Shown here one piece after another: positions 1-5,311 of a stretch of DNA of 6,794 nt. The stretch is taken from contig DCDB01000333.1 in assembly GCA_002316215.1 (NCBI GenBank), positions 1-6,794 on the forward strand. The letters are read 5' to 3'. A program made the translations under genes and the position numbers. Origin of the DNA: Lachnospiraceae bacterium UBA1066 (GTDB lineage Bacteria; Bacillota; Clostridia; Lachnospirales; Lachnospiraceae). A model generated the notes under the pieces. The model did not search any database. It had not been told where the DNA came from and was given only the letters and a program-made list of their open reading frames with translations. Numbering within the stretch: position 1 is the stretch's first letter; each line of letters starts with the position of its first letter.

Positions 1-126
1 GGCACGGTTTATACAGTAGAAGACCGCGGAACTCCTTACGGCCATGTAGACATTTTCATGAACTCGCACAGCGTCTGCCTCGATTTCGGTGTCCAGTATG
101 CCGAGGTGTACGAGATCCTCGACTGA
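1..126 (+). CDS. 3D domain-containing protein, C-terminal fragment
   Basis: The open frame enters from the left edge and ends at TGA 124-126, so only the last 41 residues are visible. They show the tail of a 3D domain (named for three conserved aspartates). An Asp-Arg-Gly (EDRG) segment is followed by HVDIF, then NSHS and a VYEI ending, which matches the family pattern DtG...riDlyf.sh...fG...v.vy. 3D domains form the catalytic double-psi barrel of MltA/RpfB/YabE-type murein-acting enzymes and usually sit at the C-terminus of secreted proteins carrying SH3, LysM or G5 domains. An exported cell-wall role is therefore inferred. The N-terminal domains and start lie outside the window. The family assignment rests on a short fragment but the pattern is good. 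Confidence 0.72.
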   Translation, partial: GTVYTVEDRGTPYGHVDIFMNSHSVCLDFGVQYAEVYEILD

Positions 127-151
127 TCAGAGAAAGATGAAAAATTGAGCT

Positions 152-223
152 GATCAGGAAATGCAATCATAAACAGATTAGAACATGCAATCATAAGCAG
201 ATCAGAAAATGCAATCATAAACG
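152..223. repeat. 24-bp tandem direct repeat, three copies plus a degenerate fourth
   Basis: Three head-to-tail 24-bp units lie at 152-175, 176-199 and 200-223. Each begins GAT(C/T)AG and carries the core ATGCAATCATAA. Copies differ at only a few positions. A fourth, decayed unit starts at 224 (GATCAGAAAA) and loses similarity after about ten bases. An isolated TGATCAG also overlaps the stop codon of the 3D-domain gene at 124-130. The array sits in the 3' untranslated region of that gene. The function is unknown. It could be a replication-slippage minisatellite or a binding-site array. Confidence 0.85.
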
Positions 224-261
224 GATCAGAAAAAGAAATAAAAGTGATTAAGAGAATAACA

Positions 262-279
262 TTCTAAGCTGACTTAGAA
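262..279. other. small perfect hairpin in the 3' intergenic region
   Basis: TTCTAAG (262-268) and CTTAGAA (273-279) form a 7-bp perfect stem around a CTGA loop. No T-run follows it, so it is not a typical terminator. The rest of 224-299 is A-rich and shows no gene or other recognisable site. Confidence 0.35.
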
Positions 280-299
280 CAGTTATAAAAGGATAAACG

Positions 300-350
300 A
301 AAGGCATGCTGCATGAAGGGGATCTTTACTCCGGACAGTATGCCTTTTAC
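300..350 (+). terminator. probable intrinsic terminator after the 3D-domain gene
   Basis: AAAGGCATGCTG (300-311) pairs with CAGTATGCCTTT (336-347) through 12 bp with one G-T wobble, around a 24-nt loop. The 3' arm runs directly into TTTT. The T-run is short and the hairpin lies about 170 nt beyond the stop codon, which lowers certainty. The stem could also act on the opposite strand. No ORF with a ribosome site lies between 127 and 420. Confidence 0.5.
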
Positions 351-420
351 GTTATCTGCAGGTTGAAAATGCTGCCGCATAATTTTCGCATAAAAATCAT
401 TTTATAAACGGTGCTTTTTC

Positions 421-449
421 TTGACTTTTCATTTGTTTTTCTATATAAT
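421..449 (+). promoter_or_regulatory. sigma-A promoter of the tRNA-Pro gene
   Basis: TTGACT (421-426) is a near-consensus -35 box and TATAAT (444-449) a perfect -10 box, separated by exactly 17 bp. Transcription would start near 456, about 30 nt before the mature tRNA 5' end. Such a strong housekeeping promoter is expected for a tRNA gene. Confidence 0.85.
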
Positions 450-486
450 AACAAATGCTGTACGAAAGAATATCATTTTTAAACAT

Positions 487-560
487 CGATGCGTGGCTCA
501 GCTTGGTAGAGCGCTGCGTTCGGGACGCAGAGGCCGCTGGTTCGAATCCAGTCGCATCGA
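487..560 (+). tRNA. tRNA-Pro (anticodon CGG)
   Basis: The sequence folds into a complete 74-nt cloverleaf. The acceptor stem is CGATGCG (487-493) with CGCATCG (553-559), and the discriminator is A560. The D stem is GCTC/GAGC (496-499/509-512) with the GG pair in the loop. The anticodon stem is CTGCG/CGCAG (514-518/526-530) enclosing loop TTCGGGA. The T arm carries the canonical TTCGAAT loop (541-547). The anticodon CGG (521-523) reads the proline codon CCG. The 3' CCA is not encoded and must be added after transcription. The gene has its own promoter and terminator and appears monocistronic. Confidence 0.96.
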
Positions 561-580
561 CGGCGGGAAACCGCAGAAAT

Positions 581-614
581 AAAGGCTTTTCGGAGATAAT
601 CCGGAAAGCCTTTT
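581..614 (+). terminator. intrinsic terminator of the tRNA-Pro transcript
   Basis: AAAGGCTTTTCGG (581-593) pairs with CCGGAAAGCCTTT (601-613) through 13 bp with one wobble, closing a 7-nt loop and running into TTTT. It lies 20 nt past the tRNA 3' end. The stem sequence resembles the terminator at 2483-2516. Confidence 0.88.
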
Positions 615-618
615 GTAA

Positions 619-641
619 TTTACCTAATGTTTTACCTAATG
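619..641. repeat. short tandem repeat TTTACCTAATG, two copies
   Basis: TTTACCTAATG occurs at 619-629 and again at 631-641, one base apart. It lies just beyond the tRNA terminator in a gap of about 275 bp (561-835) that otherwise holds no supported gene. On the minus strand it would read as a repeated Leu-Gly-Lys motif, but no start site or conserved protein is evident. The role is unknown. Confidence 0.5.
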
Positions 642-835
642 CTTTTTCTTTTTTCCTGTCGGCAGTCGCCGAGTTTCTTTTTCCGGAAGAGCCCTGATAT
701 TACAGTGAATCGAAAATTTTCCTGTGAGAATGTCACAAATTATCCATATGGGCTGTCATATTGTATGTAAACGGCAGATTATGCTGTATCATAATATGCA
801 GGGTTATAACAACCGTAACAATAACAGGAGAGAAA

Positions 836-1393
836 ATGCTTACACTTTACCTGAACATGCTGGATACGGATGAGGAAAGAACATGCTTCTCCGGTATCTA
901 TGAGAAATATAAGCGGCTTGTCTATTACAGTGCATGGCAGGTCCTGCATGACGATGGCCTTGCGGAGGATATCCTTCAGGAAGTCTTTCTGTATGTTGCC
1001 CGAAATTATTCGAAACTTCCTGTAGAGAACCGTCACAAATTAGCCCGTTACCTTGTCATATCAGGCAAGGCAAGGGCAGTCAACCTTCTGGAAAAGCAAA
1101 GCCGCGAAATACCGACAGAGGACCCAATCGAAGAGGAATTCCCATCGGAGGATATCCCGGAAGATGCAGTCATCTCCAGAACAAGGGTTGAGGAACTTAT
1201 GCATCTTGTTGATGATCTTGATGAGAAATACAGGCTTCCGCTTGAACTGCTTGCCCGCGGTGCATCCTATGAGGAGTCCGCATCGCTTCTGGGAATCCCT
1301 GAGCCGACACTTCGTAAAAGAATCGAACGCGGAAGAAAATATCTTTGGGAGAAGGTGAACGAAAATGACGGAAACAAAGATGGTCTCGTTTGA
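836..1393 (+). CDS. ECF-type sigma-70 family RNA polymerase sigma factor (module 1)
   Basis: This 185-residue protein has the two-domain layout of extracytoplasmic-function sigma factors. Region 2 spans about residues 17-86 and includes the core-binding motif AEDILQEVF at 43-51. An acidic linker, rich in Glu, Asp and Pro, runs at about 91-111. Region 4 spans about 116-173, with the -35-reading helix-turn-helix in 143-170 (ASYEESASLLGIP followed by TLRKRIERGR). It would direct core polymerase to a small regulon, released when its anti-sigma partner lets go. The start ATG 836 is chosen because AGGAGAG at 826-832 precedes it. The frame stays open upstream to a TTG at 761, but those 25 residues lack a ribosome site and do not look like a sigma N-terminus. 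The 3' end overlaps the anti-sigma gene by 29 bp, implying co-translation. No clear promoter could be identified in 615-835. Confidence 0.9.
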   Translation: MLTLYLNMLDTDEERTCFSGIYEKYKRLVYYSAWQVLHDDGLAEDILQEVFLYVARNYSKLPVENRHKLARYLVISGKARAVNLLEKQSREIPTEDPIEEEFPSEDIPEDAVISRTRVEELMHLVDDLDEKYRLPLELLARGASYEESASLLGIPEPTLRKRIERGRKYLWEKVNENDGNKDGLV

Positions 1394-1658
1394 TTCCATG
1401 CTTTCATTTTCCCTTATGGCATCCGGGGATCGTGAGATGACCGAGCTTCCATCAGGGGAAGAACTCTTGAAAAAATATCCGGAAACCGCGTCCTGGGATC
1501 GCCGTATTCTTGCCACCGCAAAAAAGGACAGTCATACCGGGCACCCAAAGAAAGTGATTCGCAGGATGCTCATCATCGCGGCGGTATTGATTACACTGTT
1601 TACAGGTGCAGTCCTGACATCAGCTGATGTCAGGAACGCCATCATAAAACATTCATGA
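1365..1658 (+). CDS. anti-sigma factor, cytoplasmic and transmembrane part (split from the downstream frame)
   Basis: This 97-residue product resembles the N-terminal third of DUF4367-type anti-sigma factors that follow ECF sigma genes in Firmicutes. A cytoplasmic segment carries ELPSGEELLKKYPE (27-40) and DRRI (45-48), a pattern typical of these proteins. A basic stretch HPKKVIRR (60-67) precedes one membrane helix at about 68-86, and a short external tail SADVRNAIIK (86-95) follows. No Zn-binding HxxxCxxC motif of the classic anti-sigma type is present. ATG 1365 has GGGAGAAGG at 1347-1355 and lies inside the sigma gene. The frame stops at TGA 1656-1658, exactly where family members continue into the external domain, and that continuation is found in the -1 frame from 1655. 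One extra T near 1653-1654 would fuse the frames (Lys-His-Phe-Met-Lys-Trp). It is therefore a frameshifted gene, a sequencing error, or a true split gene. Confidence 0.7.
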   Translation: MTETKMVSFDSMLSFSLMASGDREMTELPSGEELLKKYPETASWDRRILATAKKDSHTGHPKKVIRRMLIIAAVLITLFTGAVLTSADVRNAIIKHS

Positions 1659-2077
1659 AATGGACGGGCGTAGATCTGCAGCTTACCTATCAGGTTGACA
1701 GCAGTCCGGTAACCGCGCTTCCGTCAGGATTTACTGATCATTATATTCCAAGCGGATTCAGTAAGAATATCAATGACAGTTCTTATAACAGCATGGAACT
1801 GTATTCCATCTATGAAAATGCAGATTTACAACCTAAAGGAATATATAATGTTGATTGTTATATTATAACCAATGGCTCGATAGAAACATTTGATAATGAA
1901 CATACCACCTATACTACAATGAAAATTGGAAGTATAGATGACACATTGGGAACCAGCAGCAATTTTGATGGGAGTACCAGTTATTACCTGTTCTGGGAGA
2001 CAGATGGTATCCACTATACTGTTTCAGGTAATCTTTCCCTGAACGAAATCGTTAAAATAGCGGAAGGGATATATTAG
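1655..2077 (+). CDS. DUF4367-like extracytoplasmic domain of the split anti-sigma factor
   Basis: This 140-residue frame looks like the C-terminal sensor domain of a DUF4367 anti-sigma factor. HYIPSGF (29-35) corresponds to the family's YlPeGF element. The C-terminal block FWETDGIHYTVSG (113-125), then LSLNEIVKIAEGIY (127-140), matches the usual W..dgy.Y.isg.ls.eel.kiae ending. It starts at an ATG overlapping the upstream stop codon (ATGA, 1655-1658). The nearest purine-rich site, AGGA at 1631-1634, is about 20 nt away, so separate translation would depend on reinitiation. Alone it has no signal peptide or membrane helix and would stay in the cytoplasm, which does not suit an external sensor. 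From about 1740 the coding sequence is visibly AT-richer than the sigma gene. No good terminator follows. Confidence 0.65.
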   Translation: MKWTGVDLQLTYQVDSSPVTALPSGFTDHYIPSGFSKNINDSSYNSMELYSIYENADLQPKGIYNVDCYIITNGSIETFDNEHTTYTTMKIGSIDDTLGTSSNFDGSTSYYLFWETDGIHYTVSGNLSLNEIVKIAEGIY

Positions 2078-2140
2078 TACCTTTTAATTATTCTATCTGT
2101 TTCGAATGATTATTGATAACATCGCATTTAAGAGAGGTTA

Positions 2141-2168
2141 TTTACAGTCACTTAATTATCTGTACATA
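2141..2168 (+). promoter_or_regulatory. possible weak promoter for the small membrane protein
   Basis: TTTACA (2141-2146) and TACATA (2163-2168) are separated by 16 bp, with a TG directly before the -10. They lie 40 nt before ATG 2208. The -10 matches consensus only partly, and transcription from the sigma gene could also read through because no terminator is seen at 2078-2140. Confidence 0.3.
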
Positions 2169-2207
2169 TCATGGGCATATACTGGATCATACAAGGAGAA
2201 CGTGAAA

Positions 2208-2459
2208 ATGAATGAATCATTGCTGATTGCCATTGTCATCATAGCCGTCGTCATTCTTGCCCCGGTCGTTGGCATCCTCATACGGAAAAGAGACTTCAGG
2301 CGTCAGGTGACAGGAAAGAAGCCGATCCGGGAAATGAAAGCAGATGAACATGTCCCGGATACTTCTTCGAAGGATGCCTATACGGAGGCAGACCGCCTGA
2401 AGGATGAGGCACGGATGTACCGCTTCCGCGATTCGAACGGCGGATCTGTCATGCATTGA
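2208..2459 (+). CDS. small single-pass membrane protein of unknown function
   Basis: The 83-residue product begins with a hydrophobic helix at about residues 5-25 (LLIAIVIIAVVILAPVVGIL), stopped by the positive cluster RKRDFRRQ (26-33). A charged, probably cytoplasmic tail of about 50 residues follows. The arrangement suggests an N-out, C-in anchor. No family is recognised. ATG 2208 is chosen because AAGGAGA (2193-2199) lies 8 nt upstream. The same frame is open from 2106, but without a ribosome site. It lies 130 bp after the broken anti-sigma gene and before a terminator, so it may be the last gene of the first sigma module or an independent unit. The GC content returns to that of the sigma genes after the AT-rich stretch. 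Confidence 0.7.
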   Translation: MNESLLIAIVIIAVVILAPVVGILIRKRDFRRQVTGKKPIREMKADEHVPDTSSKDAYTEADRLKDEARMYRFRDSNGGSVMH

Positions 2460-2482
2460 TACGGCCATGGTCAGAAAAACTG

Positions 2483-2516
2483 AGGCTTTTCGGGGAAACC
2501 CGGAGAGCCTTTATTA
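2483..2516 (+). terminator. intrinsic terminator with GAAA tetraloop
   Basis: AGGCTTTTCGGG (2483-2494) pairs with CCCGGAGAGCCT (2499-2510) through 12 bp including two wobbles, closed by a GAAA tetraloop (2495-2498) and followed by a T-rich run (TTATTATTT). It lies 23 nt after the small membrane protein gene and separates the two sigma modules. Confidence 0.9.
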
Positions 2517-2584
2517 TTTCACGATTCTGTTTTTCATTAATTAATTCCATTTTTCTGTATGGTTTTGAATGATTTCTCCGTCTA

Positions 2585-3175
2585 ATGTATGAAGATAAAA
2601 AGACAGACGGTGCACCGAAGTCGGAACAGGGGGAAAAGTTGCAGAAGAAAGAAGACACGGATCTGCTTGTCCGGAAGGCGGTCAGGGGAAACATCGATGC
2701 CTACGGGCAGCTGATCGAGCAGAACAAGGCCTATCTCTACCGGACCGCGTTTCTTTACTGCAAGGATGAGGAGAATGCCATGGATATTGTCCAGGATGCT
2801 GTCCTGAGTGGTTTTCGTAACATCGGGTCGCTGAAGGAACCGGATTATTTCCGGACATGGCTGATAAGAATCCTGATCAATGCGGCAAAAGAACACTTAA
2901 GAAAAATCGTCCCGTTCGAGAGCCTTGAGACGACGGAAATCGCTGTTCCGGAAAAGGGGATTCCGGTCGAGGAGAAGTGGGATCTGTACGAAGCCATCGA
3001 TAACCTGCCGGAGAAAATGAAGACCGTCGTTATCCTGAAGTATTTCAATGACCTGAAACTAAATGAAATCGCAGAAGCCATGCAGATCCCCGAAGGATCG
3101 GTGTCCGCCTATCTGTCGCGGGCTAAGATGCTTCTGCAGCAATGCCTGAAGGAGGGATATACTTATGCCAGATGA
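2585..3175 (+). CDS. ECF-type sigma-70 family RNA polymerase sigma factor (module 2)
   Basis: A 196-residue ECF sigma factor. Region 2 lies at about residues 38-106, with LYRTAFLYCKDEENAMDIVQ (51-70) holding the core-binding helix and YFRTWLIRILINAA (88-101) the -10-reading part. The linker (107-130) is followed by region 4 (about 133-190), with the helix-turn-helix LKLNEIAEAMQIPEGSVSAYLSRA at 157-180. It resembles SigV/SigW-like sigma factors that pair with DUF4179 anti-sigma proteins. The start is uncertain. ATG 2585 has no ribosome site. TTG 2639 (residue 19) has AGGGGGA at 2628-2634 and gives a 178-residue protein beginning QKKEDTDLL, a more usual ECF N-terminus. The 3' end overlaps the anti-sigma start by 11 bp, so the two are translationally coupled. 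It belongs to a different sequence subtype from the sigma of module 1, so the modules are not a recent duplication. Confidence 0.92.
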   Translation: MYEDKKTDGAPKSEQGEKLQKKEDTDLLVRKAVRGNIDAYGQLIEQNKAYLYRTAFLYCKDEENAMDIVQDAVLSGFRNIGSLKEPDYFRTWLIRILINAAKEHLRKIVPFESLETTEIAVPEKGIPVEEKWDLYEAIDNLPEKMKTVVILKYFNDLKLNEIAEAMQIPEGSVSAYLSRAKMLLQQCLKEGYTYAR

Positions 3176-4364
3176 TATGGATTTCATACCGGTTCCTGCA
3201 GAACTGGATCATCGTATCGACAATGCGCTTCATCAGCTGAAGAGAGAGAAACACAGTCATTTCCTGAGAAAGACCAGCATTGCATTTGCCTCTGCGGCAG
3301 CGGCAGCGGCAGCATTCTTTACGGTCTGCGCGGCGAACCCGGCATGGGCGGCGACGCTCCCGGTCATCGGGTCGTTGTTCCGCAGTACGCAGACGGAGGT
3401 CAGCTATAAAGGGGATTACGCGAAGAATGCCTATGCGGCCGGAAATCCGGATGTATCTGCAGGAACTTCCGCACAGATGTCTTCGGATGCGGCGGGTGAG
3501 ACGCTGACAGTGACATCGTCGGCGGAGGTCGAAGTCGTAAGCGACAAAGAAAATGATGCTTCCGCAAAAGCCCTGCCGGATGATGAGATCACGATGGAGA
3601 TTCCGGAAGTGACCTGCACGAGCAAAGCCCTCTATCTGGCCGTCACCCTCACCAGCAGGAACGGGTTCCCGGAAGGATTCCGGCAGACGGAAAATGAACC
3701 GGCATACAGCCTGGGCTATGACTGTCTGTCACTGCTCTCTGAAGGGGAAATATCGGGAGGAAATACTTCGACCGTCACTCTTCATACCGATCAGCTGCAG
3801 GGCCATTATGCGGATGCCAGTCATTTTAAAGGAATCATCCGCTGCGACCTGAGTACCATGACGGTTCCCGCAGACAGCTTTACGGCGAAGCTGAAGATCA
3901 CGAAGCTCTACGGTGATCTTCCGGATGAGATGGCGTATCAGAACTATACGGGCACATGGGACTTTACCATTCCGGTTCGCGTCGATCCGTCCAGGGAACA
4001 GACTGTCGCCGTCAATGATAAGAATGCGGACGGATATGGAATTGCGGCGGTTACGGAAACACCCTATGAGGTCACGGCGGATATGATGCTTCCGGATGCA
4101 AAGCAGAAAACAGATGTGTTTCTGGTCATCTGCGATGCCAGCGGAGATCTCCTGGAATACCAGGGGGAAAATACGGACACTTATTCGACCTATGGACGGG
4201 ATACGAGCCGTGTTTTCATTTTCATCTGCGACGCGGATGATTACCTGAATAATCTGAAGGGATATTATTATTCGGAAGAATATGCCCAAAAGAAAGCCAC
4301 GATGAACTTTGCGCAGTATCTGAAGCAGCATGCCCTCTACAGCACGGAAGTCAGTTTTGATTAA
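3165..4364 (+). CDS. DUF4179-type membrane anti-sigma factor
   Basis: This 399-residue protein has about 36 cytoplasmic residues (acidic start, then basic KREKHSHFLRK), one very Ala-rich membrane helix at about 37-57, and a large external part. Just outside the membrane, NPAWAATLPVIGSLFR (58-73) and YKGDY (81-85) match the DUF4179 signature (NPafA..lPvig.iF...gdy). Residues about 95-140 are a low-complexity Ser/Thr/Ala/Asp linker. A beta-rich domain from about 141 to the end resembles the DUF5643-like region often found there. Such proteins bind and hold the adjacent ECF sigma and release it on an envelope signal. GGAGGG (3151-3156) lies 8 nt before ATG 3165, and the start is inside the sigma gene. 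The Ala run is encoded by a perfect GCGGCA hexamer repeated three times (3294-3311). No terminator was found after TAA 4362-4364. Confidence 0.85.
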   Translation: MPDDMDFIPVPAELDHRIDNALHQLKREKHSHFLRKTSIAFASAAAAAAAFFTVCAANPAWAATLPVIGSLFRSTQTEVSYKGDYAKNAYAAGNPDVSAGTSAQMSSDAAGETLTVTSSAEVEVVSDKENDASAKALPDDEITMEIPEVTCTSKALYLAVTLTSRNGFPEGFRQTENEPAYSLGYDCLSLLSEGEISGGNTSTVTLHTDQLQGHYADASHFKGIIRCDLSTMTVPADSFTAKLKITKLYGDLPDEMAYQNYTGTWDFTIPVRVDPSREQTVAVNDKNADGYGIAAVTETPYEVTADMMLPDAKQKTDVFLVICDASGDLLEYQGENTDTYSTYGRDTSRVFIFICDADDYLNNLKGYYYSEEYAQKKATMNFAQYLKQHALYSTEVSFD

Positions 4365-4383
4365 CAAAGAACTCTGCTATAAT
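4357..4383 (+). promoter_or_regulatory. extended -10 promoter before the NlpC/P60-like gene
   Basis: TGCTATAAT (4375-4383) is a perfect extended -10 element (TGn plus TATAAT). The only -35-like sequence is TTGATT (4357-4362), 15 bp away, overlapping the stop codon of the anti-sigma gene. Extended -10 promoters tolerate a poor -35. Transcription would begin near 4390 and give a leader of about 74 nt before ATG 4464. Confidence 0.6.
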
Positions 4384-4463
4384 ACAATCCTGCCGTCATC
4401 ATCGCTGGCGGCGGGAAAATTTATACTGCAGCGTGCCGGAAATGCACAGGACAGGAAGGAAAG

Positions 4464-5141
4464 ATGAACCCAGGAGAAATCAGACGGCGGAAAATGAAAC
4501 AGAACAGGGGAAGACGGATCTTCTGGATTTCCGGAGCGGCAGCACTGATAGCGGCTGCCGTGATTTTTGCTGCTTTCAATATTCATACCGCTGATGTTCG
4601 CAGTCATCATCTGGTCAGCAACTGCGGCGAGGATGAATACGGAAACTATAGCGGAGGTCAGGCAGGAGACCAGACGGGACATGAATGGGATCTGCGGGCC
4701 TGGCCGGACAAGCAATGGACCTGTGTGCTGCGTTATCCGGATGAAAGTATCCGGAACAAGTTTGCCTCCTTGGCATCCGCCGCGGCGGCTAACGATTTAA
4801 TCGGGTATAACCAGGACAACCGGCTTACCTTCTGGGAGCACCTGGAGGCCAGCGGATACGACCCTTCGAAGATCACGGTGCCGTGCGAAGCGGACTGCTC
4901 CGCAGGCGCAGCCGCTATAGTGAAAGCTGTCGGATATCTTGATAACATTCCGGCACTTCAGAAGACGGATATCACGATGAGCACCTCTTCCATGAAGGAG
5001 AGCCTTGCCGGAGAAGGTTTCGATGTGCTCAGTGACAGCAGATATCTGACAGGTCCGGATTATCTTCTGCCGGGTGATATCGTGCTCTGCGAAAAACATC
5101 ATGTCGTCATCAACATTACGGAAGGAAGCAAATGCAGATGA
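4464..5141 (+). CDS. membrane-anchored NlpC/P60-like cell-wall hydrolase
   Basis: A 225-residue protein with a basic N-terminus (RRRKMKQNRGRR, 7-18), a membrane or signal-anchor helix at about 19-40, and an external domain. That domain resembles NlpC/P60-like peptidases seen in clostridial prophage and chromosomal lysins. These have a GGKAGDQTG-type lead-in (here SGGQAGDQTGHEW, 63-75), a GYDQN-like element (GYNQD, 114-118), a catalytic DCS (144-146, Cys145 the likely nucleophile), and an L.pGDI.l...H segment (LLPGDIVLCEKHH, 201-213, with His212 or His213 as general base). It would cut peptidoglycan peptide links at the outer membrane face. Many relatives have CxCDCSSf; here the stretch is CEADCSAGAA, so activity is likely but not certain. 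AGGAAGGA precedes ATG 4464, and an extended -10 promoter lies upstream. The position after a sigma/anti-sigma pair suggests an envelope-stress link. Confidence 0.72.
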   Translation: MNPGEIRRRKMKQNRGRRIFWISGAAALIAAAVIFAAFNIHTADVRSHHLVSNCGEDEYGNYSGGQAGDQTGHEWDLRAWPDKQWTCVLRYPDESIRNKFASLASAAAANDLIGYNQDNRLTFWEHLEASGYDPSKITVPCEADCSAGAAAIVKAVGYLDNIPALQKTDITMSTSSMKESLAGEGFDVLSDSRYLTGPDYLLPGDIVLCEKHHVVINITEGSKCR

Positions 5142-5195
5142 CCGGATTGTCTTCCTGAAATGTTAGAGACATATTGATCTATCAATTGATTCCGG

Positions 5196-5232
5196 CCAAA
5201 GGGTATGCCGGTCATAAGCTTTTTCCCTTTGG
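5196..5232. terminator. weak hairpin between convergent genes, possible terminator
   Basis: CCAAAGGG (5196-5203) pairs perfectly with CCCTTTGG (5225-5232) around a 21-nt loop. No T-run follows on the plus strand, and the T-run that exists is inside the loop. It sits between the convergent hydrolase and AraC genes. No other structure or gene is seen in 5142-5311. Confidence 0.3.
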
Positions 5233-5311
5233 ATGCCGCAGATTAGTACACTGGTGGCAATTGGGTTTTGTAAGGTGATGAAAGATAAGAGATAGTTAAT
5301 AACAAGATCTT

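Noticed and set aside
36..218. Minus-strand ORF with repeated MIAFSDL-like units
   Set aside because: It is only the reverse reading of the 24-bp repeat plus the end of the 3D-domain gene, and it has no ribosome site.
127..240. CRISPR array
   Set aside because: The 24-bp units are directly tandem with no unique spacers and no cas genes nearby.
455..697. Plus-strand ORF across the tRNA
   Set aside because: It runs through the tRNA gene and its terminator and has no ribosome site or recognisable family.
1061..1516. Minus-strand ORF of 151 codons opposite sigma 1
   Set aside because: Antisense shadow of a well-supported sigma/anti-sigma overlap, with no family signature.
836..3175. The two sigma genes as a recent duplication
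   Set aside because: Their sequences, linkers and partner anti-sigma families differ clearly.
3280..3507. Arg-rich plus-strand ORF
   Set aside because: Alternate-frame reading of the GCGGCA repeat region in the anti-sigma gene.
3729..4367. Long minus-strand ORF of 212 codons inside the DUF4179 gene
   Set aside because: The plus-strand frame has clear domain evidence, a ribosome site and coupling to sigma. The antisense frame has no recognisable domain and an Arg/Ile-rich shadow composition.
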